Positions 37,728-46,407 of a stretch of DNA of 64,000 nt are shown here, in pieces (within the stretch, counting starts at the first letter, position 1; each line of letters begins with the position of its first letter). The notes below the pieces were generated by a model. That model worked only from the letters and a program-made list of their open reading frames with translations, did no database searches and was not told where the DNA came from. Both the position numbers and the translations under genes were made by a program. Origin of the DNA: Streptomyces seoulensis. Lineage in GTDB: Bacteria > Actinomycetota > Actinomycetes > Streptomycetales > Streptomycetaceae. Where the stretch lies: the NCBI GenBank assembly GCA_013364255.1, contig CP054936.1, forward strand, positions 558,001 to 622,000, written 5' to 3'.

Positions 37728-38300
37728 TCAGCGGACGACGTCGAACACGTTCTTCTGCAGGCCGTTGGCGTAGACCTCGTGCTCGACCAGCTTCAGCTTC
37801 TGGGTGTCCTTGTCCGTGGCGCTGAACAGGCGCTTGCCCGCGCCGAGCAGCAGCGGGAAGACGAGCAGGTGGTAGCGGTCGATCAGGCCGGCGTCCGAGA
37901 GGCTCCGGTTCAGGGCGGCGCTGCCGTGGACGATGATCGGGCCGCCCTCGGTCTCCTTCAGGGCGGCGACCTCGTCGAGCGAGCGCAGGATCGTCGTCTC
38001 GCCCCAGTTCGTCACCAGGTCGCCCTCGGCGAGGGTGGTGGAGACGACGTACTTCGGCATCGCCTTGTAGTCGGCGAAGTCCGCCATGTCCGGCCACACC
38101 TGGCTGAACGACTCGTAGCTGGTCCGGCCCAGCAGCATCGCGGTGGCTTCGCTCTGCTCCCGGCCCTTGAGCTCGAACGCCTCGGGGAGGAACGCGACGT
38201 CCTTGAAGGTCCAGCCGGAGTTCCGGTAGCCGGGCTCGCCTCCCGGGGCCTCCACGACGCCGTCGAGCGAGATGAAGGCGGTGCTGATGAGGGTGCGCAT
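37728..38300 (-). CDS. dihydrofolate-reductase-fold protein (RibD C-terminal type)
   Basis: 190 aa from ATG 38300 (MRTLISTAFISLDGVVEAPGG). Typical segments: AMLLGRTSYESFSQVWP, KYVVSTTLAEGD, GGPIIVHGSAALNRSL and LIDRYHLLVFPLLLGAGKRLF. Binds NADPH and reduces an unknown substrate; this group is common in actinomycetes and not usually true folate reductase. Confidence 0.85.
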   Translation of the reverse strand: MRTLISTAFISLDGVVEAPGGEPGYRNSGWTFKDVAFLPEAFELKGREQSEATAMLLGRTSYESFSQVWPDMADFADYKAMPKYVVSTTLAEGDLVTNWGETTILRSLDEVAALKETEGGPIIVHGSAALNRSLSDAGLIDRYHLLVFPLLLGAGKRLFSATDKDTQKLKLVEHEVYANGLQKNVFDVVR

Positions 38301-38557
38301 GAAGGGTTCCTCGGTGTCTCGTGGCGGTTCTCGCGGGTCGGGCCGGTGCACGCCTCGACCGCTCCCGCGGCCGCGGCGCACCGACCATGAGCTGTGACCG
38401 CCGATCACGGAGGAACTCATCGGTCCGCGCCCGCTCTCTTCCCGCCGTCTCGGCGGACGTATCGGCGGGGGGCTCTCCGTGCCGGGGCCGACGACGTCCG
38501 GTGCGCGGCCGCGTCCTTGCCGGCGTCCGGTCGGCCCTGCTCGATAGCATGCGGCGC

Positions 38558-38995
38558 ATGGCCATCACCTTAGAGAACGTCGGCATCGCCGTGCGCGACA
38601 TCGAGGCAGCGATCTCCTTCTTCACCGATCTCGGCCTCACGGTCGTCGGCCGTGACACGGTCAGCGGTGAGTGGACCGACACCGCCGTCGGCCTCGACGG
38701 CAATCACGCCAAGATCGCGATGCTCCGGACGCCGGACGGGCACGGCCGCCTGGAGCTCTTCGAGTACCTCCACCCCGAGGCGATCGAGTCGGAGCCCACC
38801 CGCCCCCACGAGATCGGCATGCATCGCGTCGCGTTCAAGGTCGACGACATCGACGCGGCCCTGGAGACGGCCGCGAGACACGGATGCCGTCCGCTGCGCG
38901 GCGTGGCCAACTACCAGGACGTCTACAAGCTCACCTACGTCCGCGGTCCCAGCGGCATCATCGTGATGCTCGCCGAGGAACTGAAGAGGAGCTGA
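38558..38995 (+). CDS. VOC (glyoxalase-like) protein with a TTA codon
   Basis: 145 aa from ATG 38558 (ATG 38549 is three codons upstream in frame). Two VOC repeats with probable metal ligands H/E in the strands NVGIAVRD, GRLELFEYLHPEA, GMHRVAFKVDD and GIIVMLAEEL. Its fifth codon (38570-38572) is TTA, the only leucine TTA I noticed, so translation may depend on the rare bldA tRNA in Streptomyces. Substrate unknown. Confidence 0.8.
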   Translation: MAITLENVGIAVRDIEAAISFFTDLGLTVVGRDTVSGEWTDTAVGLDGNHAKIAMLRTPDGHGRLELFEYLHPEAIESEPTRPHEIGMHRVAFKVDDIDAALETAARHGCRPLRGVANYQDVYKLTYVRGPSGIIVMLAEELKRS

Positions 38996-39011
38996 GTGTT
39001 CCGGCGTCGCG

Positions 39012-39278
39012 TCAGAACTGCAGGACGAGCATCCACACGACGCCGGCCAGGAACAGCACTCCCGACACCCGTTGCACCGCGTACCCCTTACGGGTGGGCT
39101 CGGTCGCTTCGGGGTTCTTCACCCATCCCCGCTGGAGCCGGCTGTTCAACCGCCACAGCAACTGCGGCCGTATGACCTGCACCAGTCCCATGACGAGGAG
39201 CAGACACAGAATGGGGATGAGGACAGGACCGGACGTACCGCCTTCGGACGCCGTCCGCACTGTCATACCGTGATCCAT
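39012..39278 (-). CDS. small two-helix membrane protein
   Basis: 88 aa. Two hydrophobic segments, PVLIPILCLLLVMGLVQVI near residue 18 and VSGVLFLAGVVWMLVLQF at the C-terminus, flank a basic stretch (WRLNSRLQRGWVKNPE). Family not firmly recognised. It ends within 17 bases of the end of the VOC gene at 38995. Confidence 0.55.
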   Translation of the reverse strand: MDHGMTVRTASEGGTSGPVLIPILCLLLVMGLVQVIRPQLLWRLNSRLQRGWVKNPEATEPTRKGYAVQRVSGVLFLAGVVWMLVLQF

Positions 39279-39329
39279 GTCCCACGGATTCCCTGATAGG
39301 CCGTCAGGAAACGTCGCACGGCCGCGCGT

Positions 39330-40307
39330 TCAGCGCCAGGGGTCGAGGGCGTGCTTGCCGCTGGTCCGGCCGGCTTCGAGCTGACGCAGCACCGCCGGGC
39401 CCTCGGCCAGGGGATGGACGTGCGGCTTGCCGGGCGGGTACACGCCGTGGGCGATGAGGGTATCGATCTCGGCGAGCAGCGACCGGTGGAGCGAGGGCGC
39501 CGCGGTCGCCAGCGCGCCGATGTGCAGGCCCTTGATCTGCACCTGATGGGTGAAGATCAACTCGTGGGTGGTCACCGTGGCCTCGCCGGACGCGGCGCCG
39601 AAGACGACGACGCGTCCGGTGAAGGGCTTGGCGACCGACAGGCTGGTCTCGAACGTGGCCCGGCCCACCGATTCCAGGACTAGGTCGACGCCGCCCGTCA
39701 GGCGGGCGATCTCCTCGGCCAGGTCGGGGCGGCGGCTGTCCAGGACCTCGTCGGCGCCGAGCGCCTTGACGGTGTCGTGCTTGGCCGGTGACGCCGTGGC
39801 GATCACCCGCGCGCCGTAGTGGCGGGCGAGGCGGACGGCGGCCTGCCCCACGCCGCCGGCCGCGGCGTGCACGAGGACCACCTCACCCGCCTTGATCTCG
39901 CCCAGCGGCTTCAGCGCGGCCAGGGCGGTGGCCCAGTTCAGCACCAGGCCGAGCGCCTCGGCGTCGCTCCAGCCGGCGGGCACCGGGAGCACGCCCGCGG
40001 CCGGCATCGTCATGTACTGCGCGAAGGCGCCGGGGCCGGTGCCGACGACGCGGGCGCCGGGCGGGAGCGGGCCCTCGATGTCCGGGCCGGCGCCCACGAT
40101 CTCGCCCGCGGCCTCGAAGCCCGCCGGGTAGGGCGCCCGCGGGCCTCCGCCGTACGTTCCGTGCGTCTGCGTCACGTCGGCGAAGTTGACCCCGGCGGCG
40201 CCCACCCGGACGAGGTACTCGCCGGGCCCCGGGACCGGACGGGGCCGATCGGTCGTCAGGGTCAGGTCCCCCGGGCCCCGGTGCGACCGCTGGACCAGTG
40301 CTCGCAT
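39330..40307 (-). CDS. zinc-free quinone oxidoreductase / MDR alcohol dehydrogenase
   Basis: 325 aa from ATG 40307 (MRALVQRSHRGPGDLTL), which follows the MerR stop by eight bases. A start at 40373 (MEITEIMETTEI) is possible and lies just downstream of the MerR-type promoter, giving 347 aa. NADPH-binding motif AAAGGVGQAAVRLARHYGA is near residue 155; the GANFAD-like segment AGVNFADVTQTHGTY and the SVGRATFETSL region are those of NADPH:quinone reductases. No structural zinc cysteines. Reduces quinones or enals; likely induced by the MerR protein. Confidence 0.85.
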   Translation of the reverse strand: MRALVQRSHRGPGDLTLTTDRPRPVPGPGEYLVRVGAAGVNFADVTQTHGTYGGGPRAPYPAGFEAAGEIVGAGPDIEGPLPPGARVVGTGPGAFAQYMTMPAAGVLPVPAGWSDAEALGLVLNWATALAALKPLGEIKAGEVVLVHAAAGGVGQAAVRLARHYGARVIATASPAKHDTVKALGADEVLDSRRPDLAEEIARLTGGVDLVLESVGRATFETSLSVAKPFTGRVVVFGAASGEATVTTHELIFTHQVQIKGLHIGALATAAPSLHRSLLAEIDTLIAHGVYPPGKPHVHPLAEGPAVLRQLEAGRTSGKHALDPWR

Positions 40308-40314
40308 CGTCCGC

Positions 40315-40785
40315 TCAGCGCTGTGCCGCTGCCCGTCGATCTCCGTCGTCTCCATGATCTCTGTGATCTCCATGGGTCGAACGTAGAAGCCTGACACTGG
40401 TGTCAAGGTCAAGCGGCGGCCGGAGACCGGTGCCGTCGGCCTGCCGGAGGTAGGCGTCGAGCGCCGCCTGCTGCTCGCCGAGCGCGGCGATGCGGGCGGC
40501 GAGCCGGTCGCGGTAGTCGCGCACCTCTTGCAGGAACTCCGCGCACACCACGTCGGCGCCGGCGTCCGGCGGATCGGTGAGGCCGGGCAGGACCTCCCTG
40601 ATCAGCCGCACGGGCAGCCCGGACTCCAGCAGCGAGCGGATGACGAGCACCCGGTCGACGGTGGACTGGCAGTAGTCGCGGAACCCGTTGCCGAACCGGC
40701 CGGGGACGATCAGGCCCTCGTCCTCGTAGTGCCGTAACGAGCGCGCGCTCACACCGCTGGCACGCGAAGCCTCACCGATCTTCAT
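40315..40785 (-). CDS. MerR-family transcriptional regulator
   Basis: 156 aa from ATG 40785 (MKIGEASRASGVSARSLRHYEDEG). Winged helix-turn-helix at the N-terminus and a coiled-coil dimerisation helix (FLQEVRDYRDRLAARIAALGEQQAAL). The frame runs on past the helix for about 35 residues, through the promoter-like dyad at 40392-40405, to a stop at 40315. That tail (rich in HGDHRDHGDD) is unlike the family and may be an accident of the overlapping promoter. It probably activates the oxidoreductase gene downstream. Confidence 0.85.
   Translation of the reverse strand: MKIGEASRASGVSARSLRHYEDEGLIVPGRFGNGFRDYCQSTVDRVLVIRSLLESGLPVRLIREVLPGLTDPPDAGADVVCAEFLQEVRDYRDRLAARIAALGEQQAALDAYLRQADGTGLRPPLDLDTSVRLLRSTHGDHRDHGDDGDRRAAAQR
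40392..40405 (-). promoter_or_regulatory. MerR-type operator within a promoter
   Basis: TGACAC and GTGTCA flank a two-base centre. On the minus strand this dyad lies between a TTGACC (-35-like) and TCTACG (-10-like) separated by 19 bases, the over-long spacing typical of MerR-activated promoters. It lies inside the 3' end of the merR reading frame and upstream of the oxidoreductase. Confidence 0.65.
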
Positions 40786-40825
40786 GTTCACGGCCAACGT
40801 CCGGGACCACGGCGATGTTCCGGCG

Positions 40826-41818
40826 TCAGCGGCACAGGACCTGGATCTTCCGGCCCTTGCCGGCCTGGAACTGCCGCAGGGCCTCGGCGTAGTCGGCCAG
40901 CGGCAGCCGGTCGCTGATGAAGACGTCCGGGTCGAGCACGCCGCCGGCGAACAGTTCGGCGGCGCGTTCGTAGCTGTGCAGGACCGCCATCGAGCCGGTG
41001 ATGGTGATCTCCTCGTGGTAGATCCGGTACGGGTCGATGGTGGCCCGGGTCGCGTAGTCGGCGACGCCGAACTGGAGATACGTGCCTCCCTTGCCGACCC
41101 GGCCCAAAGCGTCCTGGATCGCCTGGGCGTTGCCGGTGGCGTCGATGACCACCTCCCAGCCGCGCGGGCGGTCGAGGGCGTCGGCGGAGGTCGCCGCGTC
41201 GGTGCAGCCGAGGGTGCGGGCGGTGGCGAGCCGGTCCGCGTTGACGTCGACCATGTCGACCGTGGCCGCCCCGGTGCGCTTGGCCAGCTCCAGCATCATC
41301 AGGCCCATGGTGCCCGAGCCGTAGATCAGCACATGGCTGGCGAGGGCGCCGCGCAGGATGTCGTAGCCGCGCACCGCGCAGGACAGCGGTTCGATGAGGG
41401 CGGCGTCCTCGGTGCGCACGTGTTCGGGGAGCTTCACGCAGTTGGCCGCGGGGGCGACCGCGAACTGCGCCGCGCCGCCGGGGACGGTGACGCCGATGGC
41501 GTTCCAGCGCTCACACATGTTTCCGCGCCCGATACGGCAGTAGTGGCACGTGTGACAGTGCAGGGAGGGGTCGACGGCGACCCGGTCGCCGACGGCCAGG
41601 CCGCGGACCCCGGCGCCCAGCGCGACGACCTCGCCGGCGAACTCGTGCCCGGGGACGATGGGCAGGGTGGGCGCGAACTCGCCCTGGAGGATGTGGAGAT
41701 CGGTCCCGCACAGGCCGCAGGCCGCGACCTCGACCACGACCTGACCGGGGCCGGGCGCGGGGTCGTCGACGGTCTCGACGCCGACCTGGCCGGGTGAGCT
41801 GATGACAGCGGCTTTCAC
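40826..41818 (-). CDS. zinc-dependent MDR alcohol/polyol dehydrogenase
   Basis: 330 aa from GTG 41818, which overlaps the permease stop by four bases. Catalytic zinc site CGLCGTDLHILQ and GHEFAGEV; structural zinc cysteines in HCHTCHYCRIGRGNMC; NAD-binding segment YGSGTMGLMMLELAK. Family members oxidise sorbitol, mannitol, xylitol or threonine. Its place at the end of a sugar-import operon suggests it oxidises the imported polyol. Confidence 0.9.
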   Translation of the reverse strand: MKAAVISSPGQVGVETVDDPAPGPGQVVVEVAACGLCGTDLHILQGEFAPTLPIVPGHEFAGEVVALGAGVRGLAVGDRVAVDPSLHCHTCHYCRIGRGNMCERWNAIGVTVPGGAAQFAVAPAANCVKLPEHVRTEDAALIEPLSCAVRGYDILRGALASHVLIYGSGTMGLMMLELAKRTGAATVDMVDVNADRLATARTLGCTDAATSADALDRPRGWEVVIDATGNAQAIQDALGRVGKGGTYLQFGVADYATRATIDPYRIYHEEITITGSMAVLHSYERAAELFAGGVLDPDVFISDRLPLADYAEALRQFQAGKGRKIQVLCR

Positions 41819-42699
41819 TTGACTGCTCCAAGGGACAGGCCCTGGACGAGTTTGTCCTGGGCGGCGAATCCGGCGACGAGGACCGGCAGGGAGACGCAGA
41901 CGGCGGCGGCGCACACCTTGGCCAGGAAGAGGCCCTGGCTGGTGACGAAGCCGGTGAGGAACACGGGCGCGGTGCCGGCGACGACGCCGGTGAGCACCCG
42001 TGCGAAGAGCAGTTCGTTCCAGCTGAAGATGAAGCAGATCAGCGAGGTGGCCGCGATGCCGGGGGCGACGACCGGCGCGACGATCCGGGCCAGGACGGTG
42101 GGCAGTCCGGCACCGTCGATGGAGGCCGCCTCAAGGATCTCGACCGGGACCTCGGCGAGGAACGAACGCATCATCCACACCGCGATCGGCAGGTTCATCG
42201 AGGTGTAAAGGACGACGAGCAGCGCGATGTTGTCGAGCAGGCCGGTGTCGCGGGCAATCAGATAGACCGGCAGCAGTCCGGCCACCGCGGGCAGCATCTT
42301 GGTGGACAGGAAGAAGAACATGACGTCCGTCCACTTGCGCACCGGCTTGATGGACAGCGCGTAGGCGGCCGGAATGGACAGCACCAGCACCAGGAGCGTC
42401 GAGAGGAGGCTCGCGGAGAGCGAGTTGATCAGCGGCGGCCAGGGGGAGACGCCGGTGCTCGCGCCGAAGAACTCCCGGTAGCCCTGGAGGGTCAGCGGCG
42501 CCGCGAGGCTCGGCGGGTTGGTGGCGGCGTCGGACTCGCCGTGCAGCGAGGTGAGGACCATCCAGGCCACCGGGAGGAAGAACACGACGCCGCAGAGCCA
42601 GGCCAGCAGACCGAGTGCGCCGCGCCGGCGGCGGGCCGCGGCGCCGGGGCCGTACGGGGCGCGGGGGGCGGTGGTGCGGGGGGCGAGGGTCGCGGCCAT
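41815..42699 (-). CDS. carbohydrate ABC permease (MalG-like)
   Basis: 294 aa from ATG 42699. Six predicted membrane segments and the EAA loop EILEAASIDGAGLPTVLARIVAPVVAPG. Start overlaps the stop of the partner permease by one base and its stop overlaps the dehydrogenase start, so the operon is tightly coupled. Confidence 0.9.
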   Translation of the reverse strand: MAATLAPRTTAPRAPYGPGAAARRRRGALGLLAWLCGVVFFLPVAWMVLTSLHGESDAATNPPSLAAPLTLQGYREFFGASTGVSPWPPLINSLSASLLSTLLVLVLSIPAAYALSIKPVRKWTDVMFFFLSTKMLPAVAGLLPVYLIARDTGLLDNIALLVVLYTSMNLPIAVWMMRSFLAEVPVEILEAASIDGAGLPTVLARIVAPVVAPGIAATSLICFIFSWNELLFARVLTGVVAGTAPVFLTGFVTSQGLFLAKVCAAAVCVSLPVLVAGFAAQDKLVQGLSLGAVK

Positions 42700-43661
42700 C
42701 AGCGCGTCTCCTCTCGGAGCAGGGTCGAGACCGTCCGGAGCGCGAAGCTGCCGACGAGCAGGGAGCACAGGACGACCAGGACGCCCTCCGCGGAGGCCTG
42801 CCCGTAGTCGTGCGCCTGATAGAAGGTCTCGTAGACGGCGTAGGGCAGGTTGGCGGTGTCCAGGCCGCCGCCGGTGAGGGTGAAGACGGCGTCGAAGTTC
42901 TGCACCACGTAGATGCCGCCGAGCAGCGCGGCCAGCTCCAGATAGCGGCGCAGGTGCGGGAAGGTGAGGTAGCGGAAGACCTGCCAGGTGCTCGCTCCGT
43001 CCACGCGGGCCGCCTCGACGGCGTCCAGGGGGCGGCTCTGCAGTCCGGCCAGCAGGATCAGCATCATGAACGGCGTCCACTGCCAGATCAGCGACGCCTC
43101 CACCGACAGCAGCGGCAGCGAGGACAGCCAGTCGGGCTGCGGCGGGTCGTCGCTGCCGAACAGGCTCCACAGCCAGGTCAGCGAGCCGTTGATCAGCCCG
43201 TAGGTGGCGTTGTACAGCGCGTGCTTCCACAGCAGCGCGGAGGCCACCGGCACGACGAGGAACGGTGTGATCAGCAGGGTGCGGACGATGCCGCGGCCGC
43301 GGAAGCGGCGGTCGAGCAGCAGGGCGAGCGCCAGGCCCAGCACCAGGCTGACCAGCACCACGGTCACCGTGAGCGTGACGGTCGTCAGCAGGGCGGAGCG
43401 CGACTCCGGGTCGGTGACGGCCTCCTGGTAGTTCCGCAGGCCCGTGAAGGCCCGGTCGTCGGGGTCGAGGGCGTTCCAGCGCATGAACGAGATCGCCACG
43501 GTGCCGACGAACGGCAGCTGGGTGACGACGATCATGAAGACGAGGGCCGGCAGCAGCGGGGCCCGCCGGGCCCACGTCCCACGGGCCCGGCGCGGGCGTG
43601 CGGAGCGTCGCGCGGTCCGCGGTGTGCGGGTGCGCCCGGTGAGCGAGGGTGTGAGGGTCAT
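42699..43661 (-). CDS. carbohydrate ABC permease (MalF-like)
   Basis: 320 aa from ATG 43661. Six predicted membrane segments, EAA loop DAVEAARVDGASTWQVFRYLTFPHL. Pairs with the permease at 41815-42699; no ATPase gene is present, so a shared MsiK-type ATPase encoded elsewhere probably drives it. Confidence 0.9.
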   Translation of the reverse strand: MTLTPSLTGRTRTPRTARRSARPRRARGTWARRAPLLPALVFMIVVTQLPFVGTVAISFMRWNALDPDDRAFTGLRNYQEAVTDPESRSALLTTVTLTVTVVLVSLVLGLALALLLDRRFRGRGIVRTLLITPFLVVPVASALLWKHALYNATYGLINGSLTWLWSLFGSDDPPQPDWLSSLPLLSVEASLIWQWTPFMMLILLAGLQSRPLDAVEAARVDGASTWQVFRYLTFPHLRRYLELAALLGGIYVVQNFDAVFTLTGGGLDTANLPYAVYETFYQAHDYGQASAEGVLVVLCSLLVGSFALRTVSTLLREETR

Positions 43662-43743
43662 CGTGTGTCTCCGCTGTGCTCCCGTGTCCGCAACCCGCCT
43701 GGCAGGGTGGGGAGTCCGGGAACGTCGGGGGGATCGGGAGGGG

Positions 43744-45108
43744 TCACTTGTCCGCGTGCCGGGCGGCGACCTTCTCGGCGAGTGCCTGACTCGTCCTCAG
43801 CGCCTGCTCGACGCTGGTCCTCCCGGCGATGGCGGCGCTGATCTGCTGGGAGACCTGTGTGCCCAGGTCGGTGAACTCGGGGATGCCGACGAACTGGATG
43901 CCGGGGGCGGGGCGGGGCTGCACGCCGGGGTTGCCGGGGTCGGCGGACTTCAGGGCGTCGGCGGTGGCCCCGGCGAAGGCGGACGCCGCTGCGACGTACT
44001 GCGGGTTGGCGTAGGTGGAGGCCCGCTTGCCCGCCGGGACCCGGGACCAGCCGAGCTGCTTTCCCACCAGCTCCTCGTACTTCTTGCTCGACGCCCAGGA
44101 GATGAACTTCCAGGCGTCGTCCTGGTTCTTGCTCGCCTTCTGCAGGCCCCAGGCCCAGGTGTAGAGCCAGCCCGAGCTCTTGGTCCGGTCGACCGGCGCG
44201 GGCGCGTATCCCATCTTCCCGGCCACCGGCGACCCGCCGGCTTCGAGCGACCCGGCGGCGGAGGTGGCGTCGTACCACATGGCGACCTTGCCCTGCTCGA
44301 CGTCGTTGAGGCACTCGGCGAACCCGGACTGCGGGGCGCCCTTCTCCCCGTGGGCGCGCACGAGGCCGACGTAGAACTTGGTCGCCCTGATGAAGGCGGG
44401 GCTGTCGACCTGGGCCTTCCAGTCCTTGTCGAACCAGGTGCCGCCCATGGTGTTGACCACGGTGGTCAGCGGGGCCATCACCTCGCCCCAGCCCGGCAGG
44501 CCGCGCAGGCAGATGCCCTTCATGCCGGGTTCGGCGCCGTCGGCCTCGGCGGCGAGGGCGGCCACCTGCTGCCAGGTGGGGTGGGCCGGCATGGTCAGCC
44601 CCTTCTTCGCGAAGACGTCCTTGCGGTACATCAGGAAGGACGACTCACCGTAGAACGGCTCGGCGTACACCTTGCCGGACACCGTCAAGGACTCCCGCAG
44701 GGCGGGCAGGATGTCGTTCTGCTGGAAGGCGGTGTCCTTCCGCGCGTACCCGCTCAGTGGGGCGAGCCAGCCGTTCTGGGCGTAGATCGGCGTCTCGTAG
44801 TTGCTGATCGTCGCCACGTCGTACTGGCCGGCCTGGCTGGAGAAGTCCTGGCTGATCTTGTCGCGGACGTCGTTCTCCGGCAGCACCGTGAAGTTCACCT
44901 TGATGCCGGTCTCCTTGGTGAAGTGAGCGGCCGTCAGCTTCTGGAGGTCCGCCATCTGCGGGTTGTTCACCATCAGTACGTTGAGGGAGTGCGCGCCGGA
45001 GCCGCCCTGCGCGCCGCCGGCGCCCGCGCACGCGGTGAGCAGGGCGCCGCACACGGCCAGCGCGCACAGCGGCACGGCGGTGCGTGGACCGGTCGGTCGT
45101 GAAGTCAT
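43744..45108 (-). CDS. carbohydrate ABC transporter substrate-binding lipoprotein
   Basis: 454 aa from ATG 45108. Lipoprotein signal (LCALAVCGALLTACAG). The mature part has the extracellular solute-binding (family 1) fold: ITKVNFT-like strand IKVNFTVLPENDV, YDVATISNYETPIYAQ and WKFISWASSKKYEELV. Likely binds a polyol or sugar, judged by the dehydrogenase in the operon. Confidence 0.9.
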   Translation of the reverse strand: MTSRPTGPRTAVPLCALAVCGALLTACAGAGGAQGGSGAHSLNVLMVNNPQMADLQKLTAAHFTKETGIKVNFTVLPENDVRDKISQDFSSQAGQYDVATISNYETPIYAQNGWLAPLSGYARKDTAFQQNDILPALRESLTVSGKVYAEPFYGESSFLMYRKDVFAKKGLTMPAHPTWQQVAALAAEADGAEPGMKGICLRGLPGWGEVMAPLTTVVNTMGGTWFDKDWKAQVDSPAFIRATKFYVGLVRAHGEKGAPQSGFAECLNDVEQGKVAMWYDATSAAGSLEAGGSPVAGKMGYAPAPVDRTKSSGWLYTWAWGLQKASKNQDDAWKFISWASSKKYEELVGKQLGWSRVPAGKRASTYANPQYVAAASAFAGATADALKSADPGNPGVQPRPAPGIQFVGIPEFTDLGTQVSQQISAAIAGRTSVEQALRTSQALAEKVAARHADK

Positions 45109-45164
45109 GATCGTCCCTTTCGTGAACTGACGGGTGGGGGCGGCGAAGGGCGAGGAGGAGGTGC

Positions 45165-45248
45165 GGGGGCCGTCGGACGGTGGTGGGGGCGTCGGACGGT
45201 GAGCGGGAGGGGGCGTCGGACGGTCGGTGGCGGGGGGCGTCGGACGGT
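45165..45248. repeat. four direct repeats upstream of the sugar-binding-protein gene
   Basis: Four copies of GGGCGTCGGACGGT (one reads GGCCGTCGGACGGT) at about 20-25 base spacing, 57-140 bases upstream of the lipoprotein start. They are a candidate operator array for the DeoR-type regulator encoded next door, or a simple repeat. Confidence 0.6.
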
Positions 45249-45331
45249 GCGTTGCGGCCGTGCGGGCACGGCGGTGTCGCCGTACGGCTTCGGCGGGGCC
45301 GTACCCGGCGGGCGGGGGCGGGGCGAGCGGG

Positions 45332-46093
45332 TCAGACCCGGTGGACGCGGGGTCCCATCAGTGAGTAGCGGTGCGCCTCGGCGCTGGACAGTCCGGTGTC
45401 GGTGACGACGGCCTCGAAGTCACCCACCTCGGCGAAGCGGCAGAAGCTGCTCGCTCCGAACTTGCTGTGGTGGCCCATGAACACGCGCCGTCGCGACACG
45501 GCCAGCGCCTTGGCCTTGACGTCGGCCACCACCGGATCCGGGGTGGTCAGGCCCAGCTCCCGGGAGATGCCGTTGGATCCGATGAAGGCCAGGTCGATCA
45601 CGAACCGCCCGAGCATGGCGCAGGCCCAGGAGCCCACCGTGGCCAGGGTCCGCGCCCTGACCCGGCCGCCGAGGAGCAACACGGTGAGCTGCGGGGAGTC
45701 CACGATCGCGGCCGCGGTGGACAGGGACGCGGTGACCACGGTCAGGGGCCGGTCGCCGGGGAGGAGCGCGGCGAGGAGCTGGGGGGTGTAGCCCTCATCC
45801 ACGAACACGGTCTCCGCGTCACCGAGAAGCCTGACCGCCTCCGCGGCGATCCGGCGCTTGTCCTTGACGTGCAGGGTCTCCCGCTCGGTGAGGCCCGTCT
45901 CGAAACCCGCGCCCTCGACGGGGTAGGCGCCGCCGTAGGTGCGGCGGAGCAGGCCCCTGCGTTCCAGGACGCCGAGGTCGCGCCGGATGGTCTCCGGCGC
46001 GACGGCCAGGTCCGCGGCCATGGTGGTGACCTGGACGCTTCCCTGGTGACGCGCGAGCGCGAGGATCCGGCTCTGCCGCTCCGCGGCGTTCAT
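45332..46093 (-). CDS. DeoR-family transcriptional regulator of the sugar operon
   Basis: 253 aa from ATG 46093 (MNAAERQSRILALARHQGSV), preceded by GAGG. The N-terminal winged helix (VQVTTMAADLAVAPETIRRDLGVLERRGLLRRTYGGA) has the DeoR signature; the C-terminal DeoR sensor domain (TVFVDEGYTPQLLAAL, IDLAFIGSNGIS, KFGASSFCRFAEV) would bind a sugar phosphate. It precedes the ABC transporter genes and likely represses them. Confidence 0.9.
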   Translation of the reverse strand: MNAAERQSRILALARHQGSVQVTTMAADLAVAPETIRRDLGVLERRGLLRRTYGGAYPVEGAGFETGLTERETLHVKDKRRIAAEAVRLLGDAETVFVDEGYTPQLLAALLPGDRPLTVVTASLSTAAAIVDSPQLTVLLLGGRVRARTLATVGSWACAMLGRFVIDLAFIGSNGISRELGLTTPDPVVADVKAKALAVSRRRVFMGHHSKFGASSFCRFAEVGDFEAVVTDTGLSSAEAHRYSLMGPRVHRV

Positions 46094-46407
46094 CGCACTC
46101 ACCTCGGCTTCCGTACGACCGGTCCGGGCACGGTGCGCCCGGTCCTGACGCACATTTATACCGGCCGGTCCTCACCGGGGATGGGCCCGGAGCGGGCCGG
46201 AAGCTGCCCGATGTCGCCCGGGCCGACGGCGCGGAGCCGCTGTTCAGGCGCGTACGGCGGGGATCTCCTCCGTGCCGTTGCCCGTGTGCGTCGCCTCGGC
46301 TGCCCGGTTCGGGCGTCCGGCGGACCGGGGGCGCGGCCGCGTCACCGCCCAGGCACGGCCGCCGCGGCCGGGGCGGCGCGGCCCGGCCTGCCTGATCGGT
46401 CCGACCG
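46094..46407. other. intergenic region between DeoR and TetR genes
   Basis: About 314 bases that hold the DeoR promoter and the 3' flank of the TetR gene. Apparent open frames are extensions of neighbours. No clear operator or repeat was seen. Confidence 0.4.
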
